A stretch of DNA of 64,000 bases, taken from NCBI GenBank assembly GCA_036567785.1, contig DATCTV010000021.1:1-64000 (forward strand), given 5' to 3'. The translations under genes and the position numbers were made by a program. The DNA comes from Desulfomonilia bacterium. GTDB taxonomy: Bacteria > Desulfobacterota > Desulfomonilia > UBA1062. Under the pieces are notes generated by a model, which saw nothing but the letters and a program-made list of their open reading frames with translations, was not told where the DNA came from and did no database searches. This document shows, piece by piece, positions 17,715 to 27,399 of the stretch; the first letter of the stretch is position 1; every line of letters starts with the position of its first letter.

Positions 17715-18244
17715 CGATCAATCTGCTTCCAGTAAAAGCTGAGTTAAGGCTGAATGCGATCATACAGCATGTCATTGTATTCGCAGTATGTGTCGGGATA
17801 ATTGTTGTTGGCCTGGGGATTCTTCAGGGAACCATGAAAAGAGAAAAGACATCGATTGAGAATGATATTCAAAAAACGCAGGTCCAGATTGCAGATCTGA
17901 AAGTCAAGGCTGAAGAAATTGAAAAGGTTAAAAAACGCAGGTTGGAACTTGAGAAGAAACTTCAGGTCATCAATGATTTGAGCATTCAGAAAACGGGCCC
18001 TGTTGAGGTACTGGATGAATTGAGCATGCTTATTCCTGAAAAGGCATGGATAAGTTCATTTACAAATACCGGTGAAAAGGTTGTGCTGGATGGTACTGCG
18101 GTTGATAATACGGTTATTGCCGAATTTATGAAAAGACTGCAGGGGTCGAAACATTACACTGATGTGGAACTCGTTCTTTCTGAACAGGAAGGGCTAAACC
18201 ATAAATTTGTAATTCAGTGTAAAATTCAAAAGATTCAGAATTGA
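17708..18244 (+). CDS. pilN: Type IV pilus assembly protein PilN
   Basis: This 178-aa bitopic protein has the conserved cytoplasmic start MVTINLLPVK, which binds PilM, then one membrane helix (residues 22-42), a coiled coil (50-85) and a periplasmic ferredoxin-like domain that pairs with PilO. It overlaps pilM by 7 bp. GGAGG stands about 12 bases ahead of the ATG. Confidence 0.96.
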   Translation: MVTINLLPVKAELRLNAIIQHVIVFAVCVGIIVVGLGILQGTMKREKTSIENDIQKTQVQIADLKVKAEEIEKVKKRRLELEKKLQVINDLSIQKTGPVEVLDELSMLIPEKAWISSFTNTGEKVVLDGTAVDNTVIAEFMKRLQGSKHYTDVELVLSEQEGLNHKFVIQCKIQKIQN

Positions 18245-18251
18245 GGTGGGC

Positions 18252-18842
18252 ATGAATATCAATAAAATAATAGATATTCTGTTGCATCAGAAGCCGGCAG
18301 TAAAGATGCTTTCTCTTCTGGCGTTCATTATTGTAATAGTGGGTCTGTACTGGTACTTTTTATATAGACCGATCAGTGATGAAATCAAAGTCCTTCAACC
18401 GGAACAGGCCAGGCTGAAAAGCGAACTTATGAAAGTTCAGGCAATTGTTGCTGAAAAGCCTAAGTATGATGCGATGCTCGAGCAGACAAAAATGGATCTT
18501 TTGATTGCACTGAGGCAGCTCCCTGATAAAAGTGAGATACCATCACTACTTGAAAATATTTCGTCACTGGGCAAATCTTCAGGACTTGAATTCCTGTTAT
18601 TCAAACCGAGGGTTGAGTCTCAGAAAAACTTTTATGCGGAGATCCCCGTTGATATAAGGGTTGAAGGAACCTTTAAAGACATTGTCGATTTCTTTGATAA
18701 GGTATCAAAAATGCCAAGAATTGTTAACATATCCGATATAACTATTGGTACCCCAAAGAGAGGATATGGTGGTTCTACCATTGTTGATACATCATGCGTT
18801 GCAACCACATACAAGTTTATTGAAGGGGTGAGCACGCAATGA
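18252..18842 (+). CDS. pilO: Type IV pilus assembly protein PilO
   Basis: This 196-aa inner-membrane protein has a membrane helix (about residues 18-38), a coiled coil, and a periplasmic domain containing FLLFKPRVE and DIVDFFDKVS segments typical of PilO. It forms a heterodimer with PilN in the alignment subcomplex. The ATG at 18252 is preferred over a GTG 6 bases earlier because GAGGTGGG would then be the ribosome binding site. The end overlaps pilP by 4 bp. Confidence 0.95.
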   Translation: MNINKIIDILLHQKPAVKMLSLLAFIIVIVGLYWYFLYRPISDEIKVLQPEQARLKSELMKVQAIVAEKPKYDAMLEQTKMDLLIALRQLPDKSEIPSLLENISSLGKSSGLEFLLFKPRVESQKNFYAEIPVDIRVEGTFKDIVDFFDKVSKMPRIVNISDITIGTPKRGYGGSTIVDTSCVATTYKFIEGVSTQ

Positions 18843-19351
18843 ACAGGGATATACTGATAGCGGTATTGATCGGGATAGTGCTGGTGTTTTCGGGCTGTTC
18901 AGGGAAAAAGGATACTACATCAGCTGACAACCTGTTGTCGGCAAAACCCAAGAGCGTTCAAAAACTGAAACCCGTAATCACTCAGGCACAGGAACCGAAA
19001 ACGGAATATACGGTTCAGGGTGTAAGAGACCCCTTCCAGCCGTATGAGATTATCAAACTGGATGATATGTCTAAGAAAATGACTGCCGCAGACATATTGC
19101 AGAATATAACGCTCGGTCAAATTACTCTGGTAGGCGTTATTCTTGATAAGGATCCCAAAGCCCTTGTCCAGGATGCAAGCAATACGGGTTATATTATCAA
19201 GGAAGGCATGCACATCGGAGAGAATTCAGGTATAGTAACAAAAATAAGCAGTGATGGTGTCACTGTAAAACAGCACTTCAAAGACTACATGGGAAAAGTC
19301 AACACCAGAGAAGTTGTATTGACGCTTAAGAAAGAAGAGGGGGAAAAGTAG
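18839..19351 (+). CDS. pilP: Type IV pilus lipoprotein PilP
   Basis: This 170-aa lipoprotein has a signal peptide with lipobox FSGC (acylated Cys20), a disordered Lys/Pro linker, the RDPFQPYE motif of PilP, and a small C-terminal beta domain. It links the PilN/PilO complex in the inner membrane to the PilQ secretin. The ATG overlaps the pilO stop by 4 bp, and pilQ follows after 1 base. Confidence 0.96.
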   Translation: MNRDILIAVLIGIVLVFSGCSGKKDTTSADNLLSAKPKSVQKLKPVITQAQEPKTEYTVQGVRDPFQPYEIIKLDDMSKKMTAADILQNITLGQITLVGVILDKDPKALVQDASNTGYIIKEGMHIGENSGIVTKISSDGVTVKQHFKDYMGKVNTREVVLTLKKEEGEK

Positions 19352-19352
19352 T

Positions 19353-21197
19353 ATGAAGAATAAAATCATACAGCTACTTGTAATAGGCATTATAGCCTTA
19401 CCTGCTTACTCATATGCATTAACTGTAAAAAGTGTTGACTTTATGAATGTTAAAAACAAGTCACGTATACAGATAGGGTTGGATGGTAAGGCAACTTATG
19501 ATGTTTCAAAAAATGGTGATTTGGTAACCCTAAAAATTGACGGGGCCAATATCCCATCTGATCTGGCAAGACCTTTTTTAACTTTCGATTTTGTCACACC
19601 TGTAGATAGATTTCTACCCAGGCAGGAAGGCAAGGATGTCATTTTTGAGATAACGATGAAAAAAATGTCTCCATATTTCATTACTCAGGACAAGAACCAG
19701 ATCCTTATGGATTTTGATATCCCGGCGGATATGAAGGAAACTAAGAAAATCAGCCGCAAGGATGTTCCCGAGGTTGCCTCTGGTCAATCCAAGAAAAAAG
19801 CTTCCGGTACTAAGGCTACAGCTGTTTCCAAGGCTGATGTGGATGACCTCTCGCCCGGCCCCAAACAGGCGGCGGTTCTGGACACATTCAAGCCTAAATA
19901 TAAGGGTCAGCCTATAACACTGGATTTCCAGAATGCAGATATTCAAAATGTGTTGAGGATAATAGCGGATGTAAGCGGGATGAATATTGTTACTTCTGAT
20001 GAAGTCAAGGGACAGATTACTATTCGTTTGAAAGACATCCCCTGGGATCAGGCGCTTGACGTTATTCTTGAGAGTAAAGACCTCTCAAAAATGCAGCTGG
20101 GCAATGTTGTAAGGATTGCCCCGGCTGATAAAATAAAGGCAGCCCAGGATAGGCTGATAGCCTCTCAGAAAACGGAAGAACAGTTGGAGCCTCTCTTTAC
20201 AAGTGTAATCCCGGTAAATTTCTCCAAGGCTACAGAAATGATTAATCTGCTGAAAGGTAAAGAAATTGGAATTCTGACTGAGAGGGGCAGTATAGTTGCC
20301 GATGCCAGAACCAATGTTCTTATCGTCAAGGACATACAAAAAAGTGTGGATGCAATTTCAGTAATGATTAAAAGACTTGATAAGCCGACACCACAGGTCC
20401 TTATCGCTTCAAGGATAGTACAGGCGGACGATGACTTTACAAAAGCCCTTGGAGTTGCATGGGGCGGCCAGTACAGATCACAGTCAGGCAAGTCGTTCTT
20501 CGGGTTGTCGGGAGTGAACAGCAGCTCTTCAGCAACAACCCTTTTTGATTCGACGACAGTTCCCGGCGGGAATCCTAACTGGTCATCCACTACACTTCCT
20601 GCTTCTTCAATGCTGGTTAATTTCCCTCAGGGACAGGCGGCAGGGCTTGGAATCACGCTGGGCAGACTGGCAGGAAGCATGTTCGATCTCGATCTAAGGC
20701 TTGATATCGGCGAAACGACAGGAGACGCCAAGGTCATTGCAAGGCCTAAAGTTGTTACACTTGACAACAAGAAAGCCACCATAAAGCAGGGTGAAAAATA
20801 TCCTTATGTAGTTCGAAACCAGGAAGGACAGCTTTCAACTGAACTTAAAGATATAGAGCTGGTACTTGAGGTAACTCCGAGGATAGCATTTGACGGAAGC
20901 ATAAACATGGAAGTTTCAGTCAAGAGAAACTCCATCGGCGCAACAAAAAATTCACTTGGTGACCCGAGCATTGCTTCGAGAGAAGTCCAGACCGAGGTAA
21001 TCGTAAGGGATGGAGAAACGGCGGTCATAGGAGGCATAATTGAAGAAGAGATACACAAAGATGTACAGAAGGTGCCATTCCTGGGCGATATTCCAGTAGT
21101 TGGATGGCTCTTCAAGGCCAAGAAGAATACAAAAACAAAGAAGGAACTGCTTATATTCATAAGTCCTCATGTTTTGCAGGATATTGCTTCAAATTAA
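19353..21197 (+). CDS. pilQ: Type IV pilus secretin PilQ (short form)
   Basis: This 614-aa outer-membrane secretin lets the pilus fibre through. It has a signal peptide (residues 1-22), one AMIN domain (about 25-125), a Lys/Ser-rich linker, an STN/N0 domain (about 190-260), secretin N1 and the C-terminal secretin ring (about 340-610) with the VPFLGDIPVVGWLFK signature. It has a single AMIN domain and is shorter than the PilQ proteins of Myxococcus or Neisseria. A strong terminator follows, so pilMNOPQ ends here. Pilin, PilB, PilT and PilC are not in the window. Confidence 0.96.
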   Translation: MKNKIIQLLVIGIIALPAYSYALTVKSVDFMNVKNKSRIQIGLDGKATYDVSKNGDLVTLKIDGANIPSDLARPFLTFDFVTPVDRFLPRQEGKDVIFEITMKKMSPYFITQDKNQILMDFDIPADMKETKKISRKDVPEVASGQSKKKASGTKATAVSKADVDDLSPGPKQAAVLDTFKPKYKGQPITLDFQNADIQNVLRIIADVSGMNIVTSDEVKGQITIRLKDIPWDQALDVILESKDLSKMQLGNVVRIAPADKIKAAQDRLIASQKTEEQLEPLFTSVIPVNFSKATEMINLLKGKEIGILTERGSIVADARTNVLIVKDIQKSVDAISVMIKRLDKPTPQVLIASRIVQADDDFTKALGVAWGGQYRSQSGKSFFGLSGVNSSSSATTLFDSTTVPGGNPNWSSTTLPASSMLVNFPQGQAAGLGITLGRLAGSMFDLDLRLDIGETTGDAKVIARPKVVTLDNKKATIKQGEKYPYVVRNQEGQLSTELKDIELVLEVTPRIAFDGSINMEVSVKRNSIGATKNSLGDPSIASREVQTEVIVRDGETAVIGGIIEEEIHKDVQKVPFLGDIPVVGWLFKAKKNTKTKKELLIFISPHVLQDIASN

Positions 21198-21224
21198 ACT
21201 TCATTAAGATAATATTGAAAGGGG

Positions 21225-21254
21225 ACCCCGGTTGAATAAGAACCGGGGTTTTTT
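21225..21254 (+). terminator. Terminator of the pilMNOPQ operon
   Basis: ACCCCGGTT (21225-21233) pairs perfectly with AACCGGGGT (21241-21249) around a 7-base loop and is followed by a run of T. It lies 28 bases after the pilQ stop. Confidence 0.93.
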
Positions 21255-21296
21255 GTTATGACTTATCCTCTTTTTTCTCGGTAAAGATAATCCACA

Positions 21297-21317
21297 TTGA
21301 CAGTTGTGGTGTATAAT
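21297..21317 (+). promoter_or_regulatory. Candidate promoter region for the TPR protein-ftsH operon
   Basis: TTGACA (21297-21302) lies just after the pilQ terminator. A perfect TATAAT (21312-21317) is only 9 bases away, too close to work with it, so the two may belong to overlapping promoters; TATAAG at 18-bp spacing is another -10 option. CCACA and TGTGG flank the TTGACA as a small inverted repeat. Confidence 0.4.
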
Positions 21318-21358
21318 TAATATAAGCTACAGGTACAACTCAGGAGGATAGAAGAAAG

Positions 21359-22072
21359 ATGGCTAATATAGATCGTAAAGAGCTTTTAAAAACACAGGAT
21401 TCCTTCATTACCGGTACCGGTGCTGTTGTACAATGGATAAAAAACAATCCGTTCAGATTTGGCTCTGCCATACTTATAGTGGTTTTTATCGCCGGTGGAA
21501 TTTCCGGCTTTCTCTACTGGAAAACATCCCGTGAGGACAAGGCGCTGAGCTATCTTGTTACTGCAGGGAATGACCCTAAGCAGATAGGCGAAATTGCGTC
21601 CAAATACACTGACACCAAGGCAGGTAAAATATCAAAGCTGAAGCTTGCAGGGCTTGCATATGACAAATCAGATTTTAAGGATGCTATCAAGAATGCAGAT
21701 GAATTCATAGATAATTGGGGAACTCAGGATGTTCTTTTTTATCAGGCGATGATGATACGTGCCATGTCATATATTGAGTTGAAGGATATGCCCAAGGCCT
21801 TGGAGTCGCTGGATAAATGCGAAAAAGGCGCCTCCGGTTCAATCAAAGATCAAGCGGTATTCCTAAAGGCAGTGGAATTGAATGCATCAGGGAAAAAAAG
21901 TGAGGCAATCAATTTGCTGAAGACAATATCGACAGAACAGCCGAAGGCTACCGGAGAGAAAAAGGCTGATATAATATCACAGGAAAAAGGCACTTCAAAT
22001 TACAGGGATCTGGCAAAAGTTGCTATATCGGATATCGTTTTTTCCGGGGGAGCCGGTGTCAATGCAAAATAA
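21359..22072 (+). CDS. TPR-containing single-pass membrane protein (YfgM-like layout)
   Basis: This 237-aa protein has a short cytoplasmic N-terminus, one membrane helix (about residues 35-55) and a C-terminal domain of helical TPR-like repeats. The layout matches YfgM, an ancillary SecYEG/periplasmic-chaperone factor, but sequence similarity is only general. The gene overlaps ftsH by 11 bp, and the ftsH ribosome binding site is inside it. In E. coli, YfgM is known as an FtsH substrate, which makes the coupling here suggestive. AGGAGGAT precedes the ATG. Confidence 0.75.
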   Translation: MANIDRKELLKTQDSFITGTGAVVQWIKNNPFRFGSAILIVVFIAGGISGFLYWKTSREDKALSYLVTAGNDPKQIGEIASKYTDTKAGKISKLKLAGLAYDKSDFKDAIKNADEFIDNWGTQDVLFYQAMMIRAMSYIELKDMPKALESLDKCEKGASGSIKDQAVFLKAVELNASGKKSEAINLLKTISTEQPKATGEKKADIISQEKGTSNYRDLAKVAISDIVFSGGAGVNAK

Positions 22073-23870
22073 ATCAGGAGCCAGCGGCTTTCTGAAGACT
22101 GCCGCTTTATGGATTGTAATAATTCTAATAATGGTAATGCTTTATCAGCTGTTTAATCAGACCAAAACGAAAACAACAAAATATGCCTACAGCGACTTTA
22201 TCCATATCCTCGACAGCGGGAAAGTAAAAGAGGTTAAGATACAGGGGCAGAATATAGAGGGGAAACTGACAAATGATGCTACCTTCGAAACATTCATACC
22301 GGACGACCCCAAACTTGTGGACAGACTCCTGACCAAGAATGTAAGGGTTTCTGTTGAGAACAAATCCTCTGACCCGTGGTACATGTCAGTCCTCATTTCA
22401 TGGATACCCATGCTGCTTCTAATAGGTATCTGGATCCTATTCATGAGACAGATGCAGACTGGCGGGAATAAGGCGATGAGTTTCGGCAGGAGCAAAGCCC
22501 GGCTCATGACTCAGGATAAAATGAAAGTAACCTTTGCCGATGTCGCCGGAGTCGACGAGGCCAAGGAGGAACTCTCCGAAATAATTGACTTTCTGAAGGA
22601 CCCCAAACAGTTTACAACACTCGGTGGAAGAATTCCTAAAGGTGTGTTGCTTTTAGGTCCTCCGGGAACAGGAAAGACATTGCTGGCTAAGGCCGTTGCA
22701 GGTGAAGCGGGAAGGCCGTTCTTCAGCATGTCAGGCTCCGACTTCGTAGAGATGTTCGTTGGTGTAGGTGCTTCACGTGTGAGGGACCTTTTTGCCCAGG
22801 GCAAACAACATGCGCCATGCATCATATTCATCGATGAAATTGATGCCGTCGGCAGACATAGGGGTGCCGGTCTCGGGGGCGGACACGACGAAAGAGAACA
22901 GACTCTCAATCAGCTCCTGGTTGAAATGGACGGATTCGAATCGAACGAAGGGGTCATACTTATGGCTGCCACGAACAGGCCTGACGTACTTGATCCTGCG
23001 CTTTTAAGGCCTGGAAGATTTGACAGGCAGGTCGTAGTCGCAAGTCCTGATGTCAAAGGCCGCGAAGGCATACTTGCAGTTCATTCGAGGAAGATACCCC
23101 TTTCCGAAAATGTGGATATCAAGATTCTTGCCAAATCCACCCCCGGTTTCTCAGGGGCGGACCTTGCCAATCTGGTTAACGAGGCGGCACTTCTGGCCGC
23201 AAGACAGAAAAAGACCAAGGTGGAAATGTCTGACCTGGAAAAAGCCAAGGACAAGGTTTTGATGGGGGTAGAGAGAAAAAGCCTCGTAATATCCGATGAG
23301 GAGAAAAGGACCACCGCATATCACGAGGCGGGTCACGCATTGGTGGCCAGGATGCTGCCGAATGCGGATCCAGTCTACAAGGTCAGCATTATTCCCAGGG
23401 GAAGGGCTTTGGGTGTTACGCAGCAATTGCCTATGGATGACAGGCATACATACAAGAAGGAATTCCTGCATGACACGATTGCGGTTTTTATGGGCGGCCG
23501 TGTAGCGGAGGAAATAGCTTTGAACAGCATGACTACAGGTGCAGGTAATGATATCGAGCGTGCAACCGAGATGGCCAGGCATATGGTTACCGAATGGGGT
23601 ATGAGTTCGCTCGGGCCGTTAAGCCTTGGAAGCGTAGAACAGGAGATGTTCCTCGGGCGTGAAATTTCCAAGAAGGTCGATTACAGCGAGATGACAGCCC
23701 AGAAAATCGATGCTGAAGTCAAGAACATCGTCATGGATGGCTACACCAGGGCCAGAAATATAGTGGAACAGAACAGGGACAAACTTGAAAATCTTGCCCA
23801 GAGGCTGCTTGAAAAGGAGGTTGTTGACAGTGTCGAACTCGACAGCATCCTCGGAAAGGCGGCAGCCTAA
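22062..23870 (+). CDS. ftsH: ATP-dependent zinc metalloprotease FtsH
   Basis: This 602-aa membrane-bound AAA+ protease degrades misfolded membrane proteins and regulatory targets. It has TM1 at about 12-30, a small periplasmic domain, TM2 at about 105-125, Walker A GPPGTGKT (199-206), Walker [12 protein letters not shown], the second region of homology [17 protein letters not shown], and zinc motif HEAGH (421-425). The frame is open upstream, but the ATG at 22062 has GGGGGAG about 10 bases ahead and gives the normal N-terminus. It overlaps the TPR gene by 11 bp, and folP starts inside its 3' end. Confidence 0.97.
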   Translation: MQNKSGASGFLKTAALWIVIILIMVMLYQLFNQTKTKTTKYAYSDFIHILDSGKVKEVKIQGQNIEGKLTNDATFETFIPDDPKLVDRLLTKNVRVSVENKSSDPWYMSVLISWIPMLLLIGIWILFMRQMQTGGNKAMSFGRSKARLMTQDKMKVTFADVAGVDEAKEELSEIIDFLKDPKQFTTLGGRIPKGVLLLGPPGTGKTLLAKAVAGEAGRPFFSMSGSDFVEMFVGVGASRVRDLFAQGKQHAPCIIFIDEIDAVGRHRGAGLGGGHDEREQTLNQLLVEMDGFESNEGVILMAATNRPDVLDPALLRPGRFDRQVVVASPDVKGREGILAVHSRKIPLSENVDIKILAKSTPGFSGADLANLVNEAALLAARQKKTKVEMSDLEKAKDKVLMGVERKSLVISDEEKRTTAYHEAGHALVARMLPNADPVYKVSIIPRGRALGVTQQLPMDDRHTYKKEFLHDTIAVFMGGRVAEEIALNSMTTGAGNDIERATEMARHMVTEWGMSSLGPLSLGSVEQEMFLGREISKKVDYSEMTAQKIDAEVKNIVMDGYTRARNIVEQNRDKLENLAQRLLEKEVVDSVELDSILGKAAA

Positions 23871-25047
23871 GGCAAGGCTGCTTTCTTTTCCTGATTATAA
23901 AGACCTCATTTCTTGCGGAATCGATCCGGGAGCGCTTCCCTATCTTGAACCCAAGCTATACCACAGGGTTGTTCTCCTGAAGGATGTAAGGCTTTTTGCA
24001 GCAAACATAATCAAGCAAACCATGCTTTCCATCGGAGGAGATGCCGCTGTACACCGTTCGGTCATATCGGGTAAAGTTGAGTATTCCGACTGCATTATCA
24101 TGGGGGATCTCAGGCATTATAAGAATCTTGTCGATAAGCTCAAGATCCAGCCGAATATGTCTGATATTGCCTGTATTATCAGTCAGCAGCTGAATCTGGA
24201 AGAAAGGAATTTAAGGCTCAATCTCTGCTCCCGAAAGCTTGAATGGGAAACACGCCCTCTTGTGATGGGGATCGTGAATGTGACGCCGGATTCCTTTTCG
24301 GACGGCGGCATGTACGACGAACCTGAAACGGCCATTGAACATGCCCTCGAATTGATCGGCCAGGGTGCGGATATTATAGATGTAGGAGGAGAATCTACTA
24401 GGCCAGGTGCATCTACGATAGATGAAAAGACGGAGATTAAAAGGATTCTCCCTGTAGTGAAGGGGATTGCGTTAAAAACGGAGGTGCCTGTAAGCATAGA
24501 TACGAGGAATGCCTCTGTTGCCGAGGCTGCAATGGATTCAGGCGCCTCCATCATAAATGATGTGAGCTCGATGACGCATGATAAGGATATGATAACTGTG
24601 GCAAAAAAAACAGGGGCGGGTATTGTCCTGATGCATATGAGAGGCTCACCGGCTGATATGCAGAGTGACACCATATATGCGGATATAGTTTCAGAGATAT
24701 ATGATTACATAGAGAAAAGGGTCGAGGTCTGTCTTGAGGCGGGCATTGATCCGCTGAGTATAATTATTGATCCGGGCATAGGTTTCGGGAAAAAACTTGA
24801 GGGGAACTTGAGTCTGATAAAACACATCAGGGAATTTTCATCGCTTGGGCTGCCCGTGATGCTGGGACATTCAAGGAAGTCGTTTATAGGAAAAGTACTT
24901 GATTCAGAGGTTCAGGATAGAGAAGAAGGCACGGATGCCGTGACCTCCTGGGCTGCAATGCAGAATGTCGATATCGTAAGGGTCCATAACGTAATGAGGG
25001 CAAAAAGAACAATCAGGATGATCAATTCAATTCTGAGGAGCGAATGA
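23830..25047 (+). CDS. folP: Dihydropteroate synthase with N-terminal extension
   Basis: This protein of about 405 aa condenses p-aminobenzoate with a pterin diphosphate in folate synthesis. The TIM-barrel core begins about residue 135 with [15 protein letters not shown], followed by [11 protein letters not shown] and a C-terminal MLGHSRKSF. The extra 130-residue N-terminal domain is absent from E. coli FolP but occurs in some deltaproteobacterial and archaeal versions. The start is inferred as GTG 23830: AAGGAGG (23814-23820) lies inside ftsH at a 9-base distance. It therefore overlaps ftsH by 41 bp. An ATG at 23785 lacks a good site. Confidence 0.93.
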   Translation: MSNSTASSERRQPKARLLSFPDYKDLISCGIDPGALPYLEPKLYHRVVLLKDVRLFAANIIKQTMLSIGGDAAVHRSVISGKVEYSDCIIMGDLRHYKNLVDKLKIQPNMSDIACIISQQLNLEERNLRLNLCSRKLEWETRPLVMGIVNVTPDSFSDGGMYDEPETAIEHALELIGQGADIIDVGGESTRPGASTIDEKTEIKRILPVVKGIALKTEVPVSIDTRNASVAEAAMDSGASIINDVSSMTHDKDMITVAKKTGAGIVLMHMRGSPADMQSDTIYADIVSEIYDYIEKRVEVCLEAGIDPLSIIIDPGIGFGKKLEGNLSLIKHIREFSSLGLPVMLGHSRKSFIGKVLDSEVQDREEGTDAVTSWAAMQNVDIVRVHNVMRAKRTIRMINSILRSE

Positions 25048-25415
25048 TATCGGGAATCGGTATAGACATTGTCGAAATAGACAGAATCAGGAGCCTTATC
25101 AAAAGATATGGTGACAGGTTCGTTGAGAGGGTTTTTGCCCCGTGTGAAATATCATATTGCCGGAGTAAAAATGATCCGGCCGCGAATTTTGCCGCTAGGT
25201 TTGCCGTGAAGGAGGCCTTTGTCAAGGCACTGGGAACCGGAATGGTGAGCGGTATGAAATTCAGTGATGTCTTTCTCGAAAGTTCTGACAGGCCGGAAAT
25301 AAAATTGAACGGCATTGCCCGCTCAATCGCAGAATCAAAAGGAATAGCTTCGATGCATGCAAGCATTTCCCATGAAAAAGGTTATGCGATAGCCATAGTA
25401 ATCCTGGAGGTGTGA
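25044..25415 (+). CDS. acpS: Holo-[acyl-carrier-protein] synthase
   Basis: This 123-aa enzyme transfers 4'-phosphopantetheine from CoA to acyl carrier protein. The metal-binding N-terminal motif GIGIDIVEIDRI and the ARFAVKEAFVKALGTG motif are intact, and the length is typical. The ATG overlaps the folP stop by 4 bp, and nnr follows after 1 base. Confidence 0.96.
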   Translation: MISGIGIDIVEIDRIRSLIKRYGDRFVERVFAPCEISYCRSKNDPAANFAARFAVKEAFVKALGTGMVSGMKFSDVFLESSDRPEIKLNGIARSIAESKGIASMHASISHEKGYAIAIVILEV

Positions 25416-25416
25416 T

Positions 25417-26949
25417 ATGAAATGTCTCTTTGCTTCACAGATGAGAAGTGCGGATGCGGCGGCGATCGAAATGGGAATTCCCGCCATAGTTCTCATGGAA
25501 AATGCCGGGAGGTCTGTTTTTGACGAGATTGCCGGAAGATGGTCCAGAAAGGATGTTGATAGGGTTATAGTCATTGCCGGGAAGGGCAACAACGGCGGCG
25601 ACGGATTTGTAGCAGCCAGACACCTCTGGAATGCAGGCTATGATGTCAGCGTCTATCTTATCGGCAGGACATCCGAGGTAAAGGACCATGCAAGGGTGAA
25701 CCTCGATATCATTATAGCAATGGGATTGCCTATAAAGGTTGTGCTGGATGGCACAGATCTGGAATTGTTAAGGGCTGAACTCAGCTGCAGGAAGCCTTAT
25801 CTATGCATGGATGCCGTTTTCGGAACAGGGCTTTCAAAAGAGGTTAAAGGCATTAACCGTGCTGTCATCGAATGCATAAACGACAGCAAAATGCCTGTTA
25901 TATCCGTTGATATACCGTCGGGTCTGGACGCCGATTCCGGTCTGCCTCTCGGGATTGCCGTCAGGGCGACGTTGACTGTAACATTTGGCTATCCCAAGGT
26001 CGGACTGGTCCTGGCAAACGGCGTGCCGTATACTGGAGAACTAATTGTCAAGGATATATCGATCCCGAGAATTGTCGAGGACGACTCATGGAAGGTTAAG
26101 CTCATGAAACCCGATATCCTTGAGAATATTCCCATCAGAGGTCCGGAAGCCCACAAGGGTGATTTCGGCAGAGTCGCTGTTTATGCTGGTTCGCCTGGTT
26201 TTACCGGGGCGGCCTGTCTTTCCAGTGAGGCTGCGCTGAGGACAGGGGCGGGTCTTGTAACTTTATGCGTGCCGGCAGGGATTAATCCGATAATGGAAAT
26301 AAAACTTACAGAGGCGATGACAAGGCCTTTAGGCATAGCTACTGATTTTCATTTTTCGCCCTCAATGATTGTTGAAGCGATAGACTGTATGAACAAATCC
26401 GATGCAGTTGTTGTCGGTCCGGGCATTGGCACTTCGGAACAGGTATCCGAATTCGTATATGAACTTGTCAGGAATTGTGACAAACCTGTGGTGATTGATG
26501 CAGATGCGCTTTCAATTCTGGCGGCAAAGCCGATGGTGCTTAAAATTTCCGGTGTGCTCACGCCTCATCCGGGAGAGATGTCCCGGCTTATAGGCTGGGA
26601 TGTCCAGTCTATCAATCGCGACCGTATAGGAGCCGCTCTTGAATGTGCATCGAAATACAGAGCCGTTGTTGTCATGAAGGGATTCAGGTCGATAATTGCG
26701 TCTCCGGATGGGGGTGTTGCGATAAATCCTACGGGATCAAACAGCATGGCATCGGGCGGGATGGGAGATATCCTGTCCGGGATTATCGGTGCTTTCCTTG
26801 CGCAGGGGCTCTCAGGGTTTAATGCCGCTTGTCTCGGTGTGTATATTCACGGTATGGCGTCCGATATGGTCTCTGAGACAATGGCCAGAGGCCAGATAGC
26901 ATCGGACCTGCTGGTTAGGATTCCGCAAATCCTTAAGGCTTCAAGATGA
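25417..26949 (+). CDS. nnr: Bifunctional NAD(P)H-hydrate epimerase/dehydratase
   Basis: This 510-aa two-domain enzyme repairs damaged NAD(P)H hydrates. The N-terminal YjeF_N epimerase (about 1-215) carries GKGNNGGDGFVAARHL. The C-terminal ribokinase-like dehydratase (about 230-500) carries HKGDFGRVAVYAGS, LTPHPGEMSRL and the GGMGDILSG nucleotide motif. It overlaps tsaE by 4 bp. Its position beside acpS and tsaE is common in this lineage. Confidence 0.96.
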   Translation: MKCLFASQMRSADAAAIEMGIPAIVLMENAGRSVFDEIAGRWSRKDVDRVIVIAGKGNNGGDGFVAARHLWNAGYDVSVYLIGRTSEVKDHARVNLDIIIAMGLPIKVVLDGTDLELLRAELSCRKPYLCMDAVFGTGLSKEVKGINRAVIECINDSKMPVISVDIPSGLDADSGLPLGIAVRATLTVTFGYPKVGLVLANGVPYTGELIVKDISIPRIVEDDSWKVKLMKPDILENIPIRGPEAHKGDFGRVAVYAGSPGFTGAACLSSEAALRTGAGLVTLCVPAGINPIMEIKLTEAMTRPLGIATDFHFSPSMIVEAIDCMNKSDAVVVGPGIGTSEQVSEFVYELVRNCDKPVVIDADALSILAAKPMVLKISGVLTPHPGEMSRLIGWDVQSINRDRIGAALECASKYRAVVVMKGFRSIIASPDGGVAINPTGSNSMASGGMGDILSGIIGAFLAQGLSGFNAACLGVYIHGMASDMVSETMARGQIASDLLVRIPQILKASR

Positions 26950-27392
26950 CAAAGGAAATAATAACCGCTAGCCCCCGGGAGACATTCAACGTCGGGGAAA
27001 AAGTGGCTGTGTCTTTAAAAGGCGGCGAGACGATCCTTCTTACAGGTGATTTGGGCGCCGGCAAGACCATGTTTGCAAAAGGCGTTGCAATGGGGCTCGG
27101 GATAGATCCTTCGACACCAGTGGTGAGTCCGACATTCACGCTTATCAATATGTATAAGGCAAGGATTGATATTGTTCATGCCGATTTATACAGACTTGAA
27201 CCTGAAGGAATTTTAGATCTGGGGATTGAAGAGTACATGGACAATTCTCATGTCATCATGGTAGAATGGGCTGATATTTCGGAGGGATACTTCAAAGGGA
27301 ACCTTCTCAGGGTTAAAATTGAATATCTTGAGGAAAACAGAAGAAAGATAATCCTCAGCGGGGATATCATCAAAGAGGAGAACTGGAGGTAG
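26946..27392 (+). CDS. tsaE: tRNA t6A-modification ATPase TsaE
   Basis: This 148-aa P-loop ATPase works with TsaB and TsaD to make threonylcarbamoyladenosine at position 37 of ANN-decoding tRNAs. Walker A is GDLGAGKTMFAKG. The VVSPTFTLINMY and HADLYRLE motifs are conserved. The start overlaps the nnr stop (ATGA). Partners TsaB and TsaD are not in the window. Confidence 0.96.
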   Translation: MTKEIITASPRETFNVGEKVAVSLKGGETILLTGDLGAGKTMFAKGVAMGLGIDPSTPVVSPTFTLINMYKARIDIVHADLYRLEPEGILDLGIEEYMDNSHVIMVEWADISEGYFKGNLLRVKIEYLEENRRKIILSGDIIKEENWR

Positions 27393-27399
27393 GGTACAT

